Assembly (NCBI RefSeq): GCF_907165205.1
Contig: NC_058193.1
Location: 14,707,521 to 14,771,520 of the forward strand
Direction of reading: 5' to 3'
Source of the DNA: Coccinella septempunctata
Lineage: Eukaryota > Arthropoda > Insecta > Coleoptera > Coccinellidae
Length of the DNA stretch: 64,000 nucleotides
The position numbers were made by a program, and so were the translations under genes. Below the pieces are notes generated by a model. It saw only the letters and a list, made by a program, of their open reading frames with translations. It was not told the DNA's origin and searched no databases. Of this stretch, positions 51,352 through 63,188 are shown piece after piece (position 1 is the stretch's first letter; the number at the start of each line of letters is the position of its first letter).

Positions 51352-53165
51352 AGAGTTGAAGTGCGCACAGAACGTTAAGCCTAATTCTCAGAGCTTCGTA
51401 GTGTCGCCAGCGACAGTTCTCCAGCCAATCAGAGCATGTAAACAAAACTTCCCCTGACCCCTTCCTTTTCATTTCTGGTTGTCGAGAAGTGTCGCGACAC
51501 GCCCCTTTTGTAGTTGAAATATTCCAACTACACCTCGAATTTCTGCGACAATCACAAGTAAATATAACCTAACTGTCAGCCGCAAAAACATTTGTTTTTG
51601 ATTTTAGATATTCTTTTCAGTATTTTTTAATCATGGTATATTTTCTATCTAAATTCAGGTAAATATATGAAACACCAATGATAATTATCACGGAGAAAGG
51701 AAATATTCTTTCATTTCATATTTATTGTTTATTTCAGAATGGAGTTTTTCTACAAGTATACAGCTTTATATTCGTGGCAAAGGCGAAATAAAATAAGGAG
51801 AAGAAGGTGGATTCAGTAGGCCACTGCGGCAGATAGGTATTTAACTTCCTAATGAACCATGGGAGTTCACTGCTATATACTCCATGAATATTCATTTGGC
51901 CAATCCGTAATAGATATATGAAAAGTGAGGTAATTTCACGTTTTGAAATGAGAAATATGTAAAGATTTCCTGAATTAAAATCCAATTTTCTTTCAGTGAA
52001 TACAAAAAGTGCCTATTTCATTGAAATTCCCAAAATAAATCAAAAAGTAGCTGAACGTTACTCCCACAAAATAAACAAGATTGGAGGTTTTGATCCATAC
52101 ACCATTTAAGCAAGAGATATATGAGGTTACAGTCCTGATGGAATATGATGATATTGTGGTTTTTCTAGTTTCCACAACCAGTTTAAACAAATCAGCAAAT
52201 GAAAGCATTCAAGCGCTTATCAGCCTACAAATGCTCGCATTATATCTGGGTTTTGCTGTTTGAAACAAAATATTATGTGAGAAGTTTTCACAAAAAGGTC
52301 AGTACAGATGAATTGGTGTACATGTAAAGAAAGGAATAATGACCATTTTATGATAAAATGCTATGAGGATTGTGAAATATATTGGATCCGATCCATGCAG
52401 AAAGTGTTGTGCTGACCATTGTTCCTGACCATTCGTTCAGCAGCGTTTGTACAAGCAATTTACACATGGATCGAATATTTTTTTAAAATGTATATACATA
52501 ATATGATGTAATGTGGTTGTATTAAATAATCTCCAAAATATGCACTGTTCTATACAAAAGGTGTATTTACTATAAATATAAAACAGAAACAATATGAAAA
52601 TATAATTGGTTCAAAAATAGGAACAGTATAAAATTATATCCAGTAGAAAAATATACAGCATAAATATAATGAGGATAGAATATAACCCATATATTTGAAT
52701 AGCTCTTTCAATAGCATCCAATAATTTTAGTCGTCTCTTGTCTCGAGTCATTTGAGTAAAACTTCTTATCTTATACTGTCTCTATTTCTTCGGCCAAAAT
52801 ATGCAAGAGGATGGCATAATTATTCATTTCCTCCCAAAATACTGCTCGACTTGTCCAAGTTATTGAATACTTTCATGGCCTCTGTACTAATGTAAATTTT
52901 ACACAATTTTAGTTCGAACACCATGTTTACTTCGGACATTATGATGTGAGCAACTCGAAAATTCATTTTTGAAAAGATATATGTAATATAAATTCAAAGT
53001 AGAATAGAATTTTTCAATCGTATTTGACAATCAGCTGTTTATGACAGCGGAGAACACAACACGTCATGTGAGAATGTAGGAAGGAGTGGGGATTGTCGCT
53101 GGCGACACTACGAAGCTCTGAGAATTAGGCTTAACGTTCTGTGCGCACTTCAACTCTCTATTTAT
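51350..53165. mobile_element. 1.8 kb TIR element (66-bp TIRs) in the palindrome centre
   Basis: The ends TAGAGAGTTGAAGTGCGCAC continue through AGAACGTTAAGCC and TGTCGCCAGCGACA for about 66 bp with hardly a mismatch. It abuts the preceding copy with CTCTCTATTAGAGAG. The interior (51430-53090) is AT rich without recognisable coding. It shares its terminal 30 bp with the 0.7 kb copies, so the same transposase could move all three. Confidence 0.8.
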
Positions 53166-53282
53166 CTCTATTTACGGGTGGATAACGTTTAACGTTATCG
53201 TAATTTACGTTGTTTTCTTGCCTTGCGCATTACTATTTTTCCGTTTGTTTTGACAGAAGTAGGTTATGTTATGAAAAAGGGG

Positions 53283-53350
53283 CCTCTTAACATGGAGGTA
53301 GGAAAACCTCCATGCCTCTTAATCACTACTCTGTAATCTGTGCTCTTAAT
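53283..53350. mobile_element. Inverted counterpart of the 49706-49773 micro-insertions
   Basis: CCTCTTAA flanks the hairpin at 53291-53314, and CTCTTAAT flanks 53324-53342. Sequence and order mirror the left arm exactly. The footprints therefore predate formation, or homogenisation, of the palindrome arms. Confidence 0.85.
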
Positions 53351-54110
53351 CGACATTCAATCGAATTTTTCATAAGAGCAGAAGAGACTAAATGAGTTCC
53401 TCAAGAATAATCTAATAACCAAATGTAAAAGTGTATATCTTCAATTAATGGGTCATATGAAAGGAAGAGTCGAATGAAAATAGAAATTTTCATCCTAGTG
53501 TTTAATTCTGAGTACCTATTTCAATCCTATATTTTTGATTATGAACTATGTAACTTGTTTTCAATAGGAAATAAAAGGGTTCAATTCGAGATTTTTTTAT
53601 CAAGACTCATAAAAGTAGAAACATCTAGATTGGACATTGGCTTATAGGTTAATGGCAGTAAAGCAGTACACAAATAATTCTACGTTATCTCTACATATCC
53701 TCCAGATGATATTCCAATTTTTTCTTAGTAACTATAGTGGCCACTTAAAGGTCCATGTCTATTTCAAAATCATGAAAGCATCACTGTGAACAGGTATTTT
53801 TCAATACAGTTCAATCCACCTCCACAAACAAAAATTCCTGTAGATATGCATCCATATAAACACACATTATTCACAAAAACAGCATAAAATCAACCCAAAG
53901 TGCATAACCTATCGACAACAAACTTTGACATTTACCGATCATCTGTTGCTTACGCTAATAACGTAAATTCGTATCTTCCATACGACTAAAATCTGAGCCA
54001 AATAGCGCAAGACGTTATTCCATTACCGCATGACGTTATTAACGTACGTTCGCGTTATACGCTTCTTCCATATCTCTCTACTCTCTAATTACGGCATGCG
54101 GTAACGTTAA

Positions 54111-54396
54111 AGCTGCATTCACAATCAATTCGCGGGCCGAAGTGCACTTCGGCACGAAATTTACCATTCGCAATAATCTTGGTACCAAATACTCAAATGA
54201 ATCAAAAATGTAACTGATCAAAACATAAGCATCAGCATCATCTATAGCCGGCACAAAATTCCTTGCCGAAGTGATAGTTTGCAACTTGCAAGAAATTTTG
54301 TCTTGAATTTCATTGTGAATGGTAACGGAGAACGCCATCTGCTAAGCTTCCGTGCCGAAGTGCACTTCGGCCCGTGAATTGATTGTGAATGTAGCT
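54111..54396. mobile_element. 286-bp MITE with TAA duplication
   Basis: The TIRs begin AGCTGCATTCACAATCAATT and run about 45 bp, each containing the perfect 18-bp palindrome GCCGAAGTGCACTTCGGC (about 54137 and 54351). TAA lies at 54108-54110 and 54397-54399. It is Harbinger-like by TSD. A TAGAGAGATATGG terminus follows at 54489-54501, so it sits in another copy of the surrounding element. Confidence 0.75.
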
Positions 54397-54501
54397 TAAT
54401 ACCGCCCGCTATTCTGAAAATGGAAATACGCATGCGTCGTAACGTTATTAGCGCTTGACGTTATTACCGCATGACGTTAAGAATGCTTCCATATCTCTCT
54501 A

Positions 54502-55214
54502 TTCTCCCTTCTTCTTTACCTCTTTCCGCTTAAGACGACACAGGCGCTCTCCAGAGACCGCCAGGTTCCGCTTGAAGCGTCTTAAAGACTGACGTCCTGA
54601 CTTATTCGCTCGAATAGCACCGCTTAAAGACGCTTCACGCGTTTTAATCGCGAAAATATGGCTCTATTTACTCTGCATAGTTCGATGATTGCATTGAACT
54701 CCCATAGAGTTCAATGGATGAAATGTGTTTCATCGTTCTGTGGTTTTATGGATTTTGACATTTTTGACAAACTGTTTGCATATATATATACAACATGCAA
54801 ACTGTCCGATTCGAGGTGGGTGGATGTTGCTGATATGGCACTTGTGGCAGTTATGTGTTAAAATCAGCCTCATATTTCCAATATTCCAATTAATTAGTTT
54901 AACCCGAATTGTGGATCTGCTAGATATTCAGATGTACATTATAATTTTCAGATAATAGTGAGTAAATTGATTTTTGTCATTGCAATCGATTCAACACAGA
55001 GTCTTCTCAAAATAGGGTAAAACCCTAAATAGTATTGGTTTTATTGTTTTCGAAATAATTTATATTAATATAATAATGTATAGTATTGACGGGAAGTGAA
55101 AGAGACAATTCACAGTTGGTCGATTTTACTTTCAAAATTAGTTACTGTCTCTTAGAGGTAAGGAAATTGATTTCACAAAGTCCCAATTTTAGGTTTTAGT
55201 GAGAAAAATCTGCA
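54502..55214. other. AP-2 mu upstream region, with a 25-bp palindromic micro-insertion
   Basis: A 25-bp hairpin at 54692-54716 matches the insert at 44094-44118. Its flanks (GATGATTG / GATGAAAT) agree at five of eight positions, suggesting a decayed duplication. The rest should hold the AP-2mu promoter and 5' UTR, and TTTTAG at about 55189 could be a 5'-UTR acceptor. Confidence 0.5.
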
Positions 55215-55391
55215 ATGATTGGTGGTTTGTTTATATACAACCACAAGGGAGAAGTTTTAATCTCCCGTGTGTATAGAGATGATATTGGAAGAAATGCTGT
55301 TGATGCTTTTCGTGTGAATGTCATCCATGCCAGACAACAAGTCCGCTCTCCGGTAACCAATATTGCTCGCACATCGTTCTTTCACATAAAA
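55215..55391 (+). CDS. AP-2mu: AP-2 complex subunit mu, first coding exon
   Basis: The 59 residues from MIGGLFIYNHKGEVLISRVY to RTSFFHIK are the invariant N-terminus (longin-like domain) of the clathrin adaptor AP-2 medium chain. AP-2 mu binds tyrosine-based cargo signals and PIP2 at the plasma membrane during endocytosis. A strong donor (AAA/GTAAGT at 55392) ends the exon at the codon boundary before the expected RANIWL. The next exon was not found down to 64000, so intron 1 exceeds 8.6 kb. The exon is undamaged and presumably functional. It is transcribed away from IMP4. Confidence 0.95.
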
Positions 55392-56964
55392 GTAAGTATA
55401 TTGACTAAACCTTCTTTTTATGGATCACTTCAGATTTTGTTATCGATATTTTGTTAGATTGCTTACTAAATAAGAAATATTCATATCATAACATAGGAAA
55501 AATTTAGTTTTGAGGAGCTGTAACTTATTGAAAATTTCATTGAAAATACTCAAAATATTCATTCCAATAATATTACATAAATAAACTGTAACCAAGAGCA
55601 TTGATACGCGAAAGGAGTTTGTGTAGAAGTAGGGTTATGAAACGAGACAAGCCATAAAAAAACAACTTATAAACAAACTATTCATAAAACTGTAGAATTT
55701 CCGTTTAATCCACACTAAGAATTATCTATTCATATACATTTTTGAACAAATTGCATTCAAATTCAAACTTTTCCCATGATTTTTGTGGTTGACATTTGTC
55801 ATTCGTTCATTCTAAAATTGCCAATTTGTACAGGCTCCATTAGCCCTAGCCGATCTGTGATAAAACTCTAGTTCTACTCGCTCTGTACCGGTGTTTACTG
55901 GCCGAACGTAGTCTCCATATATTTATACACTATTCCATCTCTAATTGAGATATTCTCAATTTCGTTAGCCCTTTATAATATTCATTTATGTCCTTTTTAC
56001 TAACGTGTTATTGTATTGTAGTTCTCTTGATGAAGAGATAAAAAATAAATAAGCTCGAGCAAGAAAAAAGAGTTCACAATTCAATTGAAGATTGCTGCTA
56101 TCCCACTAATAAAAATCGTTTTAATTCACATAACAGCAACAAACTGCAAATCATACTTAAAAACAATAATAGATCTAACGTTATATGAAGGGTACAGGGA
56201 AACAACCATTGATGTCAATTTTCCTTAGAGCTGAGAAAAACGCGTTTTCAACTTCAAAATCCATTCATATTATTCGAAATATGACAAATTAAATACTATT
56301 ATTCTCGAAATGAACATTATTAATATTATTATACATAAACTGAATGCATTACTTGAAATGATTTAGAGATTTTTCTTTCGTATATTGATGGATATCGTTA
56401 GTTCTTTCCCTGCACGGTAAATCTTCGGGAGCGATTTAACGTATGACTGAGCTAGTTTCAATCCTCTTTTTAATATACCATAATATACTACTTATTATTT
56501 TGAATTGAATTGTGTGTCTAACTCATTTTCGGACAAAAATTGACATCAATGGTTTTTTTCCTGTACCCTTCATATACAAAAAATTGATTGTGATCAATGT
56601 TATATCGGCCAAACTACATACAACCAAATCAAAACCAAGGATTGCTCTACATAAAAGTAATATGAGGACTAAAAAGGATATATGTGCTCTTGCTGTTCAT
56701 TATCTAACAACATGAACCAAATTTTAATAATGTTGAAATATCAGAAATTCAACAAGGAGAAAATTTCTTGAAATGGTTAGAATTTCACAAAATTCAAATA
56801 GTATGAACTCAATGAGAGATATAGGTGGTCTCAGTTCTATGTTTTCTTATTTAATGCATTTCTTTTGGGTTTTGTGGAATGGTATTGAAATAGTGACATT
56901 GGTTCAACTGTTTATTTAGCGAAAATAATGTAATATTTCTAACTCTATAAAGTTCTCATCGTCA
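55392..56964 (+). other. AP-2mu intron 1, first part; no element resolved
   Basis: AT-rich sequence without recognisable coding or clear terminal repeats. Open frames here (for example 56512-56715) show no domain. Confidence 0.4.
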
Positions 56965-57094
56965 TCTTCATCTATGGAGAGTAGAGAGAAGGAGAACGAT
57001 CGCTGCTTTGAGACCACAGATTTTTTGTCCCCTAAAATATGTACCAATAGGGTAGTTCATGCTTTTGCCAACAGGCGCGCTGGCCATCACGAGA

Positions 57095-57537
57095 GTGCGA
57101 AATTTTGATTTACACAAATCAAATTGTAGTTGGCTCGTTGGCTGAGTGAACTGTTTCCCTGGTGACAGATGATAGGAATATTATTATTTTCGATTTTTGA
57201 TAAGAGAACAACATATGACCATGGTGAAATGTTGAAGCGTGCGCTAGTATAAGTGTGTTTTGGCATCGGAAAGAAAAGGAGAAGACAAAAAATTTCCGAG
57301 AGCATTTTTGAGAGAAGTGCGAAATTTTAATTTACACAAATCAAATTGTAGTTGGCTCGTTGGCTGAGTGAACTGTTTCCCTGGTGACAGATGATAGGAA
57401 TATTATTATTTTCGATTTTTGATAAGAGAACAACATATGACCATGGTGAAATGTTGAAGCGTGCGCTAGTATAAGTGTGTTTTGGCATCGGAAAGAAAAG
57501 GAGAAGACAAAGAATTTCCGAGATCATTTTTGAGAGA
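57095..57537. repeat. 222-bp tandem duplication inside the P-like element
   Basis: Copies at about 57095-57315 and 57317-57537 both start GTGCGAAATTTT and end TTTTTGAGAGAA, with about four differences. The copy at 5111-5512 has only one unit, so this duplication is private to the longer element. Confidence 0.9.
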
Positions 57538-57700
57538 AAATTGGAAAAAACCTTATCTCAAGAATCGACTCCGAATCAATTTGTGTGTCAAGAGCACTTT
57601 TGCGATGAAGATATCAAAAAGCTGATGGATTCATTATAAACGAAATCGAAATTGTCATCCCTCGTGAGAAGTTGACTCTTCTGAATAAGAATATCTAACC
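57538..57700 (+). pseudogene. THAP-domain remnant
   Basis: The frame gives LEKTLSQES, then QFVCQEHFCDEDIKKLMDS, stops, and continues one frame over with EIEIVIPREKLTLLNKN. The VCxxHFxxxDI string is the second half of the C2CH THAP zinc finger, and IPRxKxxL is the usual segment after it. The N-terminal CxxC half is not clear, so the assignment is moderate. Confidence 0.5.
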
Positions 57701-58311
57701 AATAAAACTACATGGTTCAGAAGTAAATATTCTTGAAGAATTTTGTTGGCATAACATAATATATGGTTTATATCGGTTCTCAGCTGAGTATTGGCAACAG
57801 AATCTACTCTAATACCTAAGTGATAAATCTGAGACTGCTACCTTTTGTTGTCTTGATGTGTACTACTCCTCACTACGGATTTATATAATTTTGAAGATTA
57901 CGGTAAACCAACTAACATAGCTGCTTTCAATAAACAATGATAAACAAAAGTAGGTACAATTTTTTTGATCAGTGATTTCTTTTGAATTTCATTGATTTCG
58001 ATTTGCATTTTATTGCATATAATTCAGAGAACTCATATTTAATATAAATTTGAAGAAAGGTATTTGAAAAATCATCAGAAAAACCACGATGACACATAAC
58101 CTAAAATAAAACGAAGGCTGTTCATTTCAAATTGACGCTTGAATCCCCAGCCCTTATCGATACCCGCTGCAATCGCAGCGACACCTATCCTACGTTTCCC
58201 GTTTTCGGGGACACATTTTTAATACGTCAATCGTTCTCCTTCTCTCTACTCTCCATATCTTCATCTGTCGTCTGTCTTTTTCGTCTGTCCCTTGCCGCTC
58301 TCCTGGGTTTT

Positions 58312-58372
58312 CTATGACAGAACAGTCGTCATAGAACTTTTCTTCTTTTTCCGGAACAAAACTGTTCTTCCT
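58312..58372. other. Junction between P-like insertion site and copia remnant
   Basis: A short hairpin (TTCTATGAC/GTCATAGAA) lies at about 58311-58337. The copia frame ends a little beyond it at about 58373. No more can be said. Confidence 0.3.
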
Positions 58373-59929
58373 GTTCTGTTCATTCTTTCTGCAACGGAAT
58401 TTTGCTGTGGTGTATATGTGCAAGTATATTCTTGTATCAGGCCATTTGATTCACAAAATTTTCTCAATTTCAGGGTACTAAATTCTTTTCCATTGTCAGA
58501 TCTCAATCCTGATACCTTGATGTTTTCCTTTTGCAACTCTAAAACATATTTAATAATAAAATCTTCAGCTTCAGTCTTATTCCTTAACAGATAAACCACA
58601 GTAAAATGAAAAAAAGAATCTATAATTGTGAGATACTATCTCCCTTCATTCATCGTTTTTGTTTGTGATGGTCCCCCCACATCTGTGTGCAGAAGTTCAC
58701 CCTCCCTTCTCGATCTCCTTTCATCACTTGGTTTGAAAGGCTTACTTAAGGCTTTTCTGCATGAGAAACAAACATCATTTGAAAAAGGTAAGTTCAAAAG
58801 CTCTAATCCTCTTTTATTTAAATGTCGAAATCTCAAATGCCAAATATTTTCATTCCTTACTAACATGCAAGACTCTGATGTAGTATCTTTTTGTAATTGA
58901 AGTTCAACTGTATGTAACCCTTTCTCAAAATTACATAATATGAATTAAAGTTTCTCTACTATTAGTGCATTTACTGTAATTTTAATTCCCTGGAACATTA
59001 CTTTAAGTTTTCCCTTTTTACAGCCTGCATTTTTTCACCATTGGCTAGTTTTATTTTGTGTGGCTCAATCGTCTGTATCTCACACATATGTTCTTCAACT
59101 TCCCCACAAACTAAATGTTGTGTTGCACCTGAATCTATTATAAATTTTATGGTACTCACATGTCCTTTCGATTTACCTAGTAATGCTGCAGCTGAGGTGG
59201 CTATGAATGAAATTTCGTTTTCTTCTTGCCTACAGACATTTACTCTTTCATTTCTACTATCCCCTTTCTGGTTGAGCTTTCCTTTGTCTTCATAATTCGC
59301 ATGCTTTTTGATCTCCGATTTACTTCGATACTGTGCAATGAAGTGACCAGTGCGTCCACATCTGAAACACTTTTTGCTTTCTTTAGATTTTTTTGCTAAG
59401 AAATGAACATTGCTCTTTTCAGGGCTTTCCTTCGTTCATTTTCAGTTCTGCATCCAACAGCTTACGTTTGACAAAATCCACAGTTGATGTTGCATCTGTT
59501 GTCTCTAGTACAGTTATGACTGTTTCGTACCTTTGTGATAGTTTTGGAAATGAAATATCGGGAAATTGGACTATTTTCTTAACTTTTATTTCTCAACTAT
59601 GCCGACGTTTCGAGGAAGTTTACCTCTTTTTCAAGGCTAGTCAATTCCTTAAAAGTTGAAGTCATATAAATTATTTAAAAGTAGAGTTAAGGAAACATTA
59701 ATCGTGCGATACATTTGGAGTGGAACTGGTCTTTGTGATAGTGTTAATGAGAGATGACATACCTTATCGTCCTCTTCTAACTTATTACCTGTTGATTCCA
59801 ATTCTCGAATTTGATGAAAGGATCTTGCAGTTTCTCATTTTCATCACACTTCAAAGTTAAAAACTGCCTCCTAACGTACAATCTTGATAGAGTGCTCTTT
59901 CTTTCGAAAATGTTTTTCAGAGAAGATAT
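58373..59929 (-). pseudogene. Copia-type retrotransposon remnant (gag to integrase), minus strand
   Basis: Reading on the minus strand: gag C-terminus with a CCHC-like knuckle (CGRTGHFIAQYRSK near 59330), protease IIDSGATQHLV (about 59110-59150), pre-integrase WHLRFRHLNKRGL and CFSCRKALSKPF. Integrase residues follow in LLHTDVGGP (Asp), LRSDNGKEF (Asp) and NSVAERMNRT (Glu), where it ends. Many frameshifts and stops are present. RT and RNase H are missing. The putative 5' LTR lies to the right (59930-63131). Confidence 0.85.
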
Positions 59930-60030
59930 TGTAACCAGTCCGGGACTTGCGGTCGGACCTTTCGAGAAACAGAGCGGTCGCGAGGTTCTGGAACAACCGC
60001 GAAGGTACCTGAATGTTTCCGGCGCCTATA

Positions 60031-62953
60031 CAGGGTCTTTCACGAGGAACCTCACCCATATTTCTACGGGAAACTACTGAACGTATTTTCATGAAATTCA
60101 GCACTTATAAGTATTTCACGATGCTGATGAAATCTAAAATATTTTCAAGGCATGAGCACCTCCGGTTTTTCCGGAAATGACGTCAACTTAGGTTTTTCAG
60201 ATTAAAACACCATTTTTTTATTGCAGAAATAGATTCCTCAGAAAATTTCAAGTTATTTTGATGTAACATTTTTCAGTTTTGGTTGGAAAATTCTCTCTGA
60301 GCGGGAAAATTCGAAAAAAAAATCGAAAATAGAGCTCCGCTGAAACAAGAATAACTTCGAGGTTTTTGGATGGAAAATTTTCATTTTTGGAATTTTTCAA
60401 AATGTAAGATTGATGTATCCACTTTGAAAATCGAAATCGCGATTCATGATACAGGGGGTGAAAAAATCGCTTTCAAAGTTAGGGATGAAAAAATCGTGAA
60501 AAATCCATTTTTTCAAATTAGAACCCCATTTTTTTATGGCAGATATTGAATCTACGTTAAAAAATAATGTGAGTGTATGCATCACACCCTTGCCCTAAAG
60601 TGGATATTTTCTGAGTTATTCACAAAAAACTGTTTTTCGTCTTGAATTTTCAGCTATTTCTTTTCCCTTCACGCCAAAAAGATGAAATTTTCAGGAACTG
60701 TTACTTAAACCATGTTTTAGATTTTATTACCCTAATATGCAAGAAAAAAAAGTTACAGGTTGTTTCTAAATAGATGGCGAATTTTGATTCGAATTTGTAT
60801 CGGAAACCTCTTTATTTCAACTAATCGGCCATCGGTTTTCTCTCCAGTGATAAATAAATAATTCCTTATGAACCATATGCAAAAACTTACCATGTTTTAC
60901 ATTCTTTTTTTTTAATGATAGATATCATTGATTACATCTGCCAAATTCCTCTTTATTCAGTAGCATTTTGTGTTTACTATTAATTTGGTGATAATTCGTA
61001 TTAAGTTATAAAATCGATCACTATGCCTAATTTTACCAATGAAGATTATTTAAATCTCATTCTACTTCATGGAGAATGTAATAAAGTTGTAGATAGAACG
61101 ATTCGACTGTTCATTGAGAGGTTTCCTGACCGACCCAGACCAACGAGAGATACCATTAACAGAACCATGACAAACTTGAGAAATGTCGGATCTTTCGTTA
61201 AGAAAACTATACACAGAGAAAAAAGTGTAGTAGAAGATGACAACAACGAAATTACAGTTCTTGCATATTTTCGTGTGAATCCTCAAAATTCTCTCGAAGA
61301 TGCCGAGATTGATCTGGGATTATCTCAATCGAGTGTATGGAGAATATTAAAAAAACATAAAATGCACCCATATAAATTCAATAGGGTACAGCATTTGAAG
61401 GAAACTGATTTCGTCAGGAGAACAGAGTTTTGCGAAGCTATGATGATTCGATTTCAAGAGAATGAAAACTTTTTGGACTGTATAATTTGGACAGATGAAT
61501 CTAAATTCACAAAGAATGGTTCTTTCAATAGGCATAACAGTCATTATTGGGATGAAGAGAACAACCACCACTTCAGACAATGGAACTTTCAAGAGACCTG
61601 GAGTTTCAATGTTTTTTGCGCCATCAAAAATAGTGCAATTCTCGATGTTCACATTTATGATGGGACTTTAACTGGTAAGATAGAACACTACACATGTTTG
61701 CATTATTTAAAGAATGTTCTCCCTTAGGAGATAGATATTCTGACATATTGACTCAAATAATTGAGCCGCTAGTACAGAACCATAATGACTTATGGTATCA
61801 ACAAGATGGCGCGCCTCCACACAATTCACTCAATGTGTCAAATATCCTCTACAGGCTATTTGAAGATCGATGGTTGGCGAACAATGGTCCACATCTTTGG
61901 CCACCACGTTCTCCCGATTTAACTCCTTTAGACTATTATGTTTGGGGTAGGATAAAAAATATTGTCTACTCAACTCCCCTGACTGATAAAGAGGACTGCA
62001 TAGAACGAGTCAGAAATGCGTTCAGGTTTGTTTAGATTTTTAGATTCATAGTTTTGAAACTCAATTTGGTTTTTAAACACTTTTGCAGATCTCTTCCTCC
62101 CGATGAAATAAGAAGAGCAACGCACGAAGCATTCCTGAGACGTATAAATAAATGTCTAGAAATTAACGGTCAAAACTTTGAGCATCTTCTCTAGTTATAA
62201 CTGCGAGAGTTTGCCATGGTTCTCCTAATAGTAACTTGAAGTCGGTTTCAAGAAGCGGTGAAAAATCTACAGCATGGTTCAAATAACAGTTCCTGAAAAT
62301 TTCATCTTTTTGGCGTGAAGGGAAAAGAAATAGCTGAAAATTCAAGACGAAAAACAGTTTTTTGTGAATAACTCAGATAATATCCATTTTAGGGCAAGGG
62401 TGTGATGCATACACTCACATTATTTTTTAACGTAGATTCAATATCTACCATAAAAAAATGGGGTTCTAATTCGAAAAAATTGATTTGTCACGATTTTGTC
62501 ATCCCTAACTTTGAAAGCGATTTTTTCACCCCCTGTATCATGAATCGTGATTTCGATTTTTAAAATGGATACATCAATCTTACATCTTGAAAAATCCCAA
62601 AAATGAAAATTTTCCATCCAAAAACCTCGAAGTTATTCTTGTTTCAGCGAAGCTCTATTTTCGATTTTTTTTTCGAATTTTCCCGCTCAGAGAGAATTTT
62701 CCAACCAAAACTGAAAAATGTTACATCAAAATAACTTGAAATTTTCTGAGGAATCTATTTCTGCAATAAAAAAATGGTGTTTTAATCTGAAAAACCTAAG
62801 TTGACGTCATTTCCGGAAAAACCGGAGGTGCTCATGCCTTGAAAATATTTTAGATTTCAGCATCGTGAAATACTTATAAGTGCTGAATTTCATGAAAATA
62901 CGTTCAGTAGTTTCCCGTATAAATATGGGTGAGGTTCCTCGTGAAAGACCCTG
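60031..62953 (+). mobile_element. Tc1/mariner-like transposon with about 0.69 kb TIRs
   Basis: It starts CAGGGTCTTTCACGAGG and ends with the complement; TA (part of TATA) flanks both sides. The arms 60031 to about 60712 and about 62262 to 62953 are near-identical inverted repeats. Between them lies one transposase gene. TIRs this long are unusual for the group and together make up nearly half of the element. Confidence 0.9.
61023..62194 (+). pseudogene. IS630/Tc1/mariner-like transposase with one intron, one frame break
   Basis: It begins MPNFTNEDYLNLILLHGECN (N-terminal HTH of an insect-specific group), with a second HTH around EIDLGLSQSSVWRIL. Catalytic Asp residues are in IIWTDESKF, WYQQDGAPPHN and RSPDLTPLDYYVWG, about 36 residues between the last two. 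A stop at 61725-61727 and frame change break it between YLKNVLP and the DILTQIIEPL frame. The intron 62026-62088 (GTTTGT...TTTTGCAG) joins NAFR to SLPPDEIRR. It ends NGQNFEHLL. Apart from that break it is complete. Confidence 0.85.
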
Positions 62954-63188
62954 TATAAGCCCCGCGGAGGAGCAGGTAGGCAAGTACAAGTACAGTTATA
63001 GTTCACAGTGCAAGCGACTAGTGGAAATAAATAGTAGTGTAATAGTTAGTTTGTGAGTTATAAGTGTATTAAGTGCAAATAAATAATTGTTAATCAGTTT
63101 GACGCTTTAATTCAGCGAAGAAAACGTTACAATTTCATCTCAAATGCTCTCAGCTCAGCTCAGCATTGTTTGAAATTGTGGTATCAGC

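Larger units (their letters stand above)
48976..54080. mobile_element. 5.1 kb nested palindrome; outer arms about 915 bp
   Basis: The left arm 48976-49890 and right arm about 53163-54080 are almost perfect inverted copies (one difference in the first 150 bases compared). Both start TAGAGAGATATGGAAGAAGC and are rich in TAACGTCATGCGG/ACGTTA strings. Between the arms lie three elements in a row, each ended by TAGAGAGTTGAAGTGC. No target duplication of the outer unit was found, and no transposase is present. Confidence 0.8.
56973..58257 (+). mobile_element. P-like DNA transposon, 1.3 kb, 8-bp TSD
   Basis: TIRs begin TATGGAGAGTAGAGAGAAGG and continue AGAACGAT. TCTTCATC is duplicated at 56965-56972 and 58258-58265. 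The interior holds a THAP-like coding remnant at about 57540-57700 and a 222-bp tandem duplication. THAP plus an 8-bp duplication points to the P superfamily (hAT is the alternative). It is internally deleted. A truncated copy is at 5111 and decayed pieces at 43074-44302. Confidence 0.75.
59930..63131 (-). repeat. Putative copia 5' LTR split by a mariner-like insertion
   Basis: On the minus strand the sequence begins TGTAAC (63131) and ends GTTACA (59930), a typical LTR inverted terminus. Without the 2.9 kb element and TA duplication inside it, the length would be about 277 bp. No second LTR remains for comparison, so this is an inference from position and ends. Confidence 0.45.

Noticed and set aside
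54078..54433. Minus-strand open frames around 54.1-54.4 kb as genes
   Set aside because: They are read through the TIRs of a MITE and contain no conserved motif.
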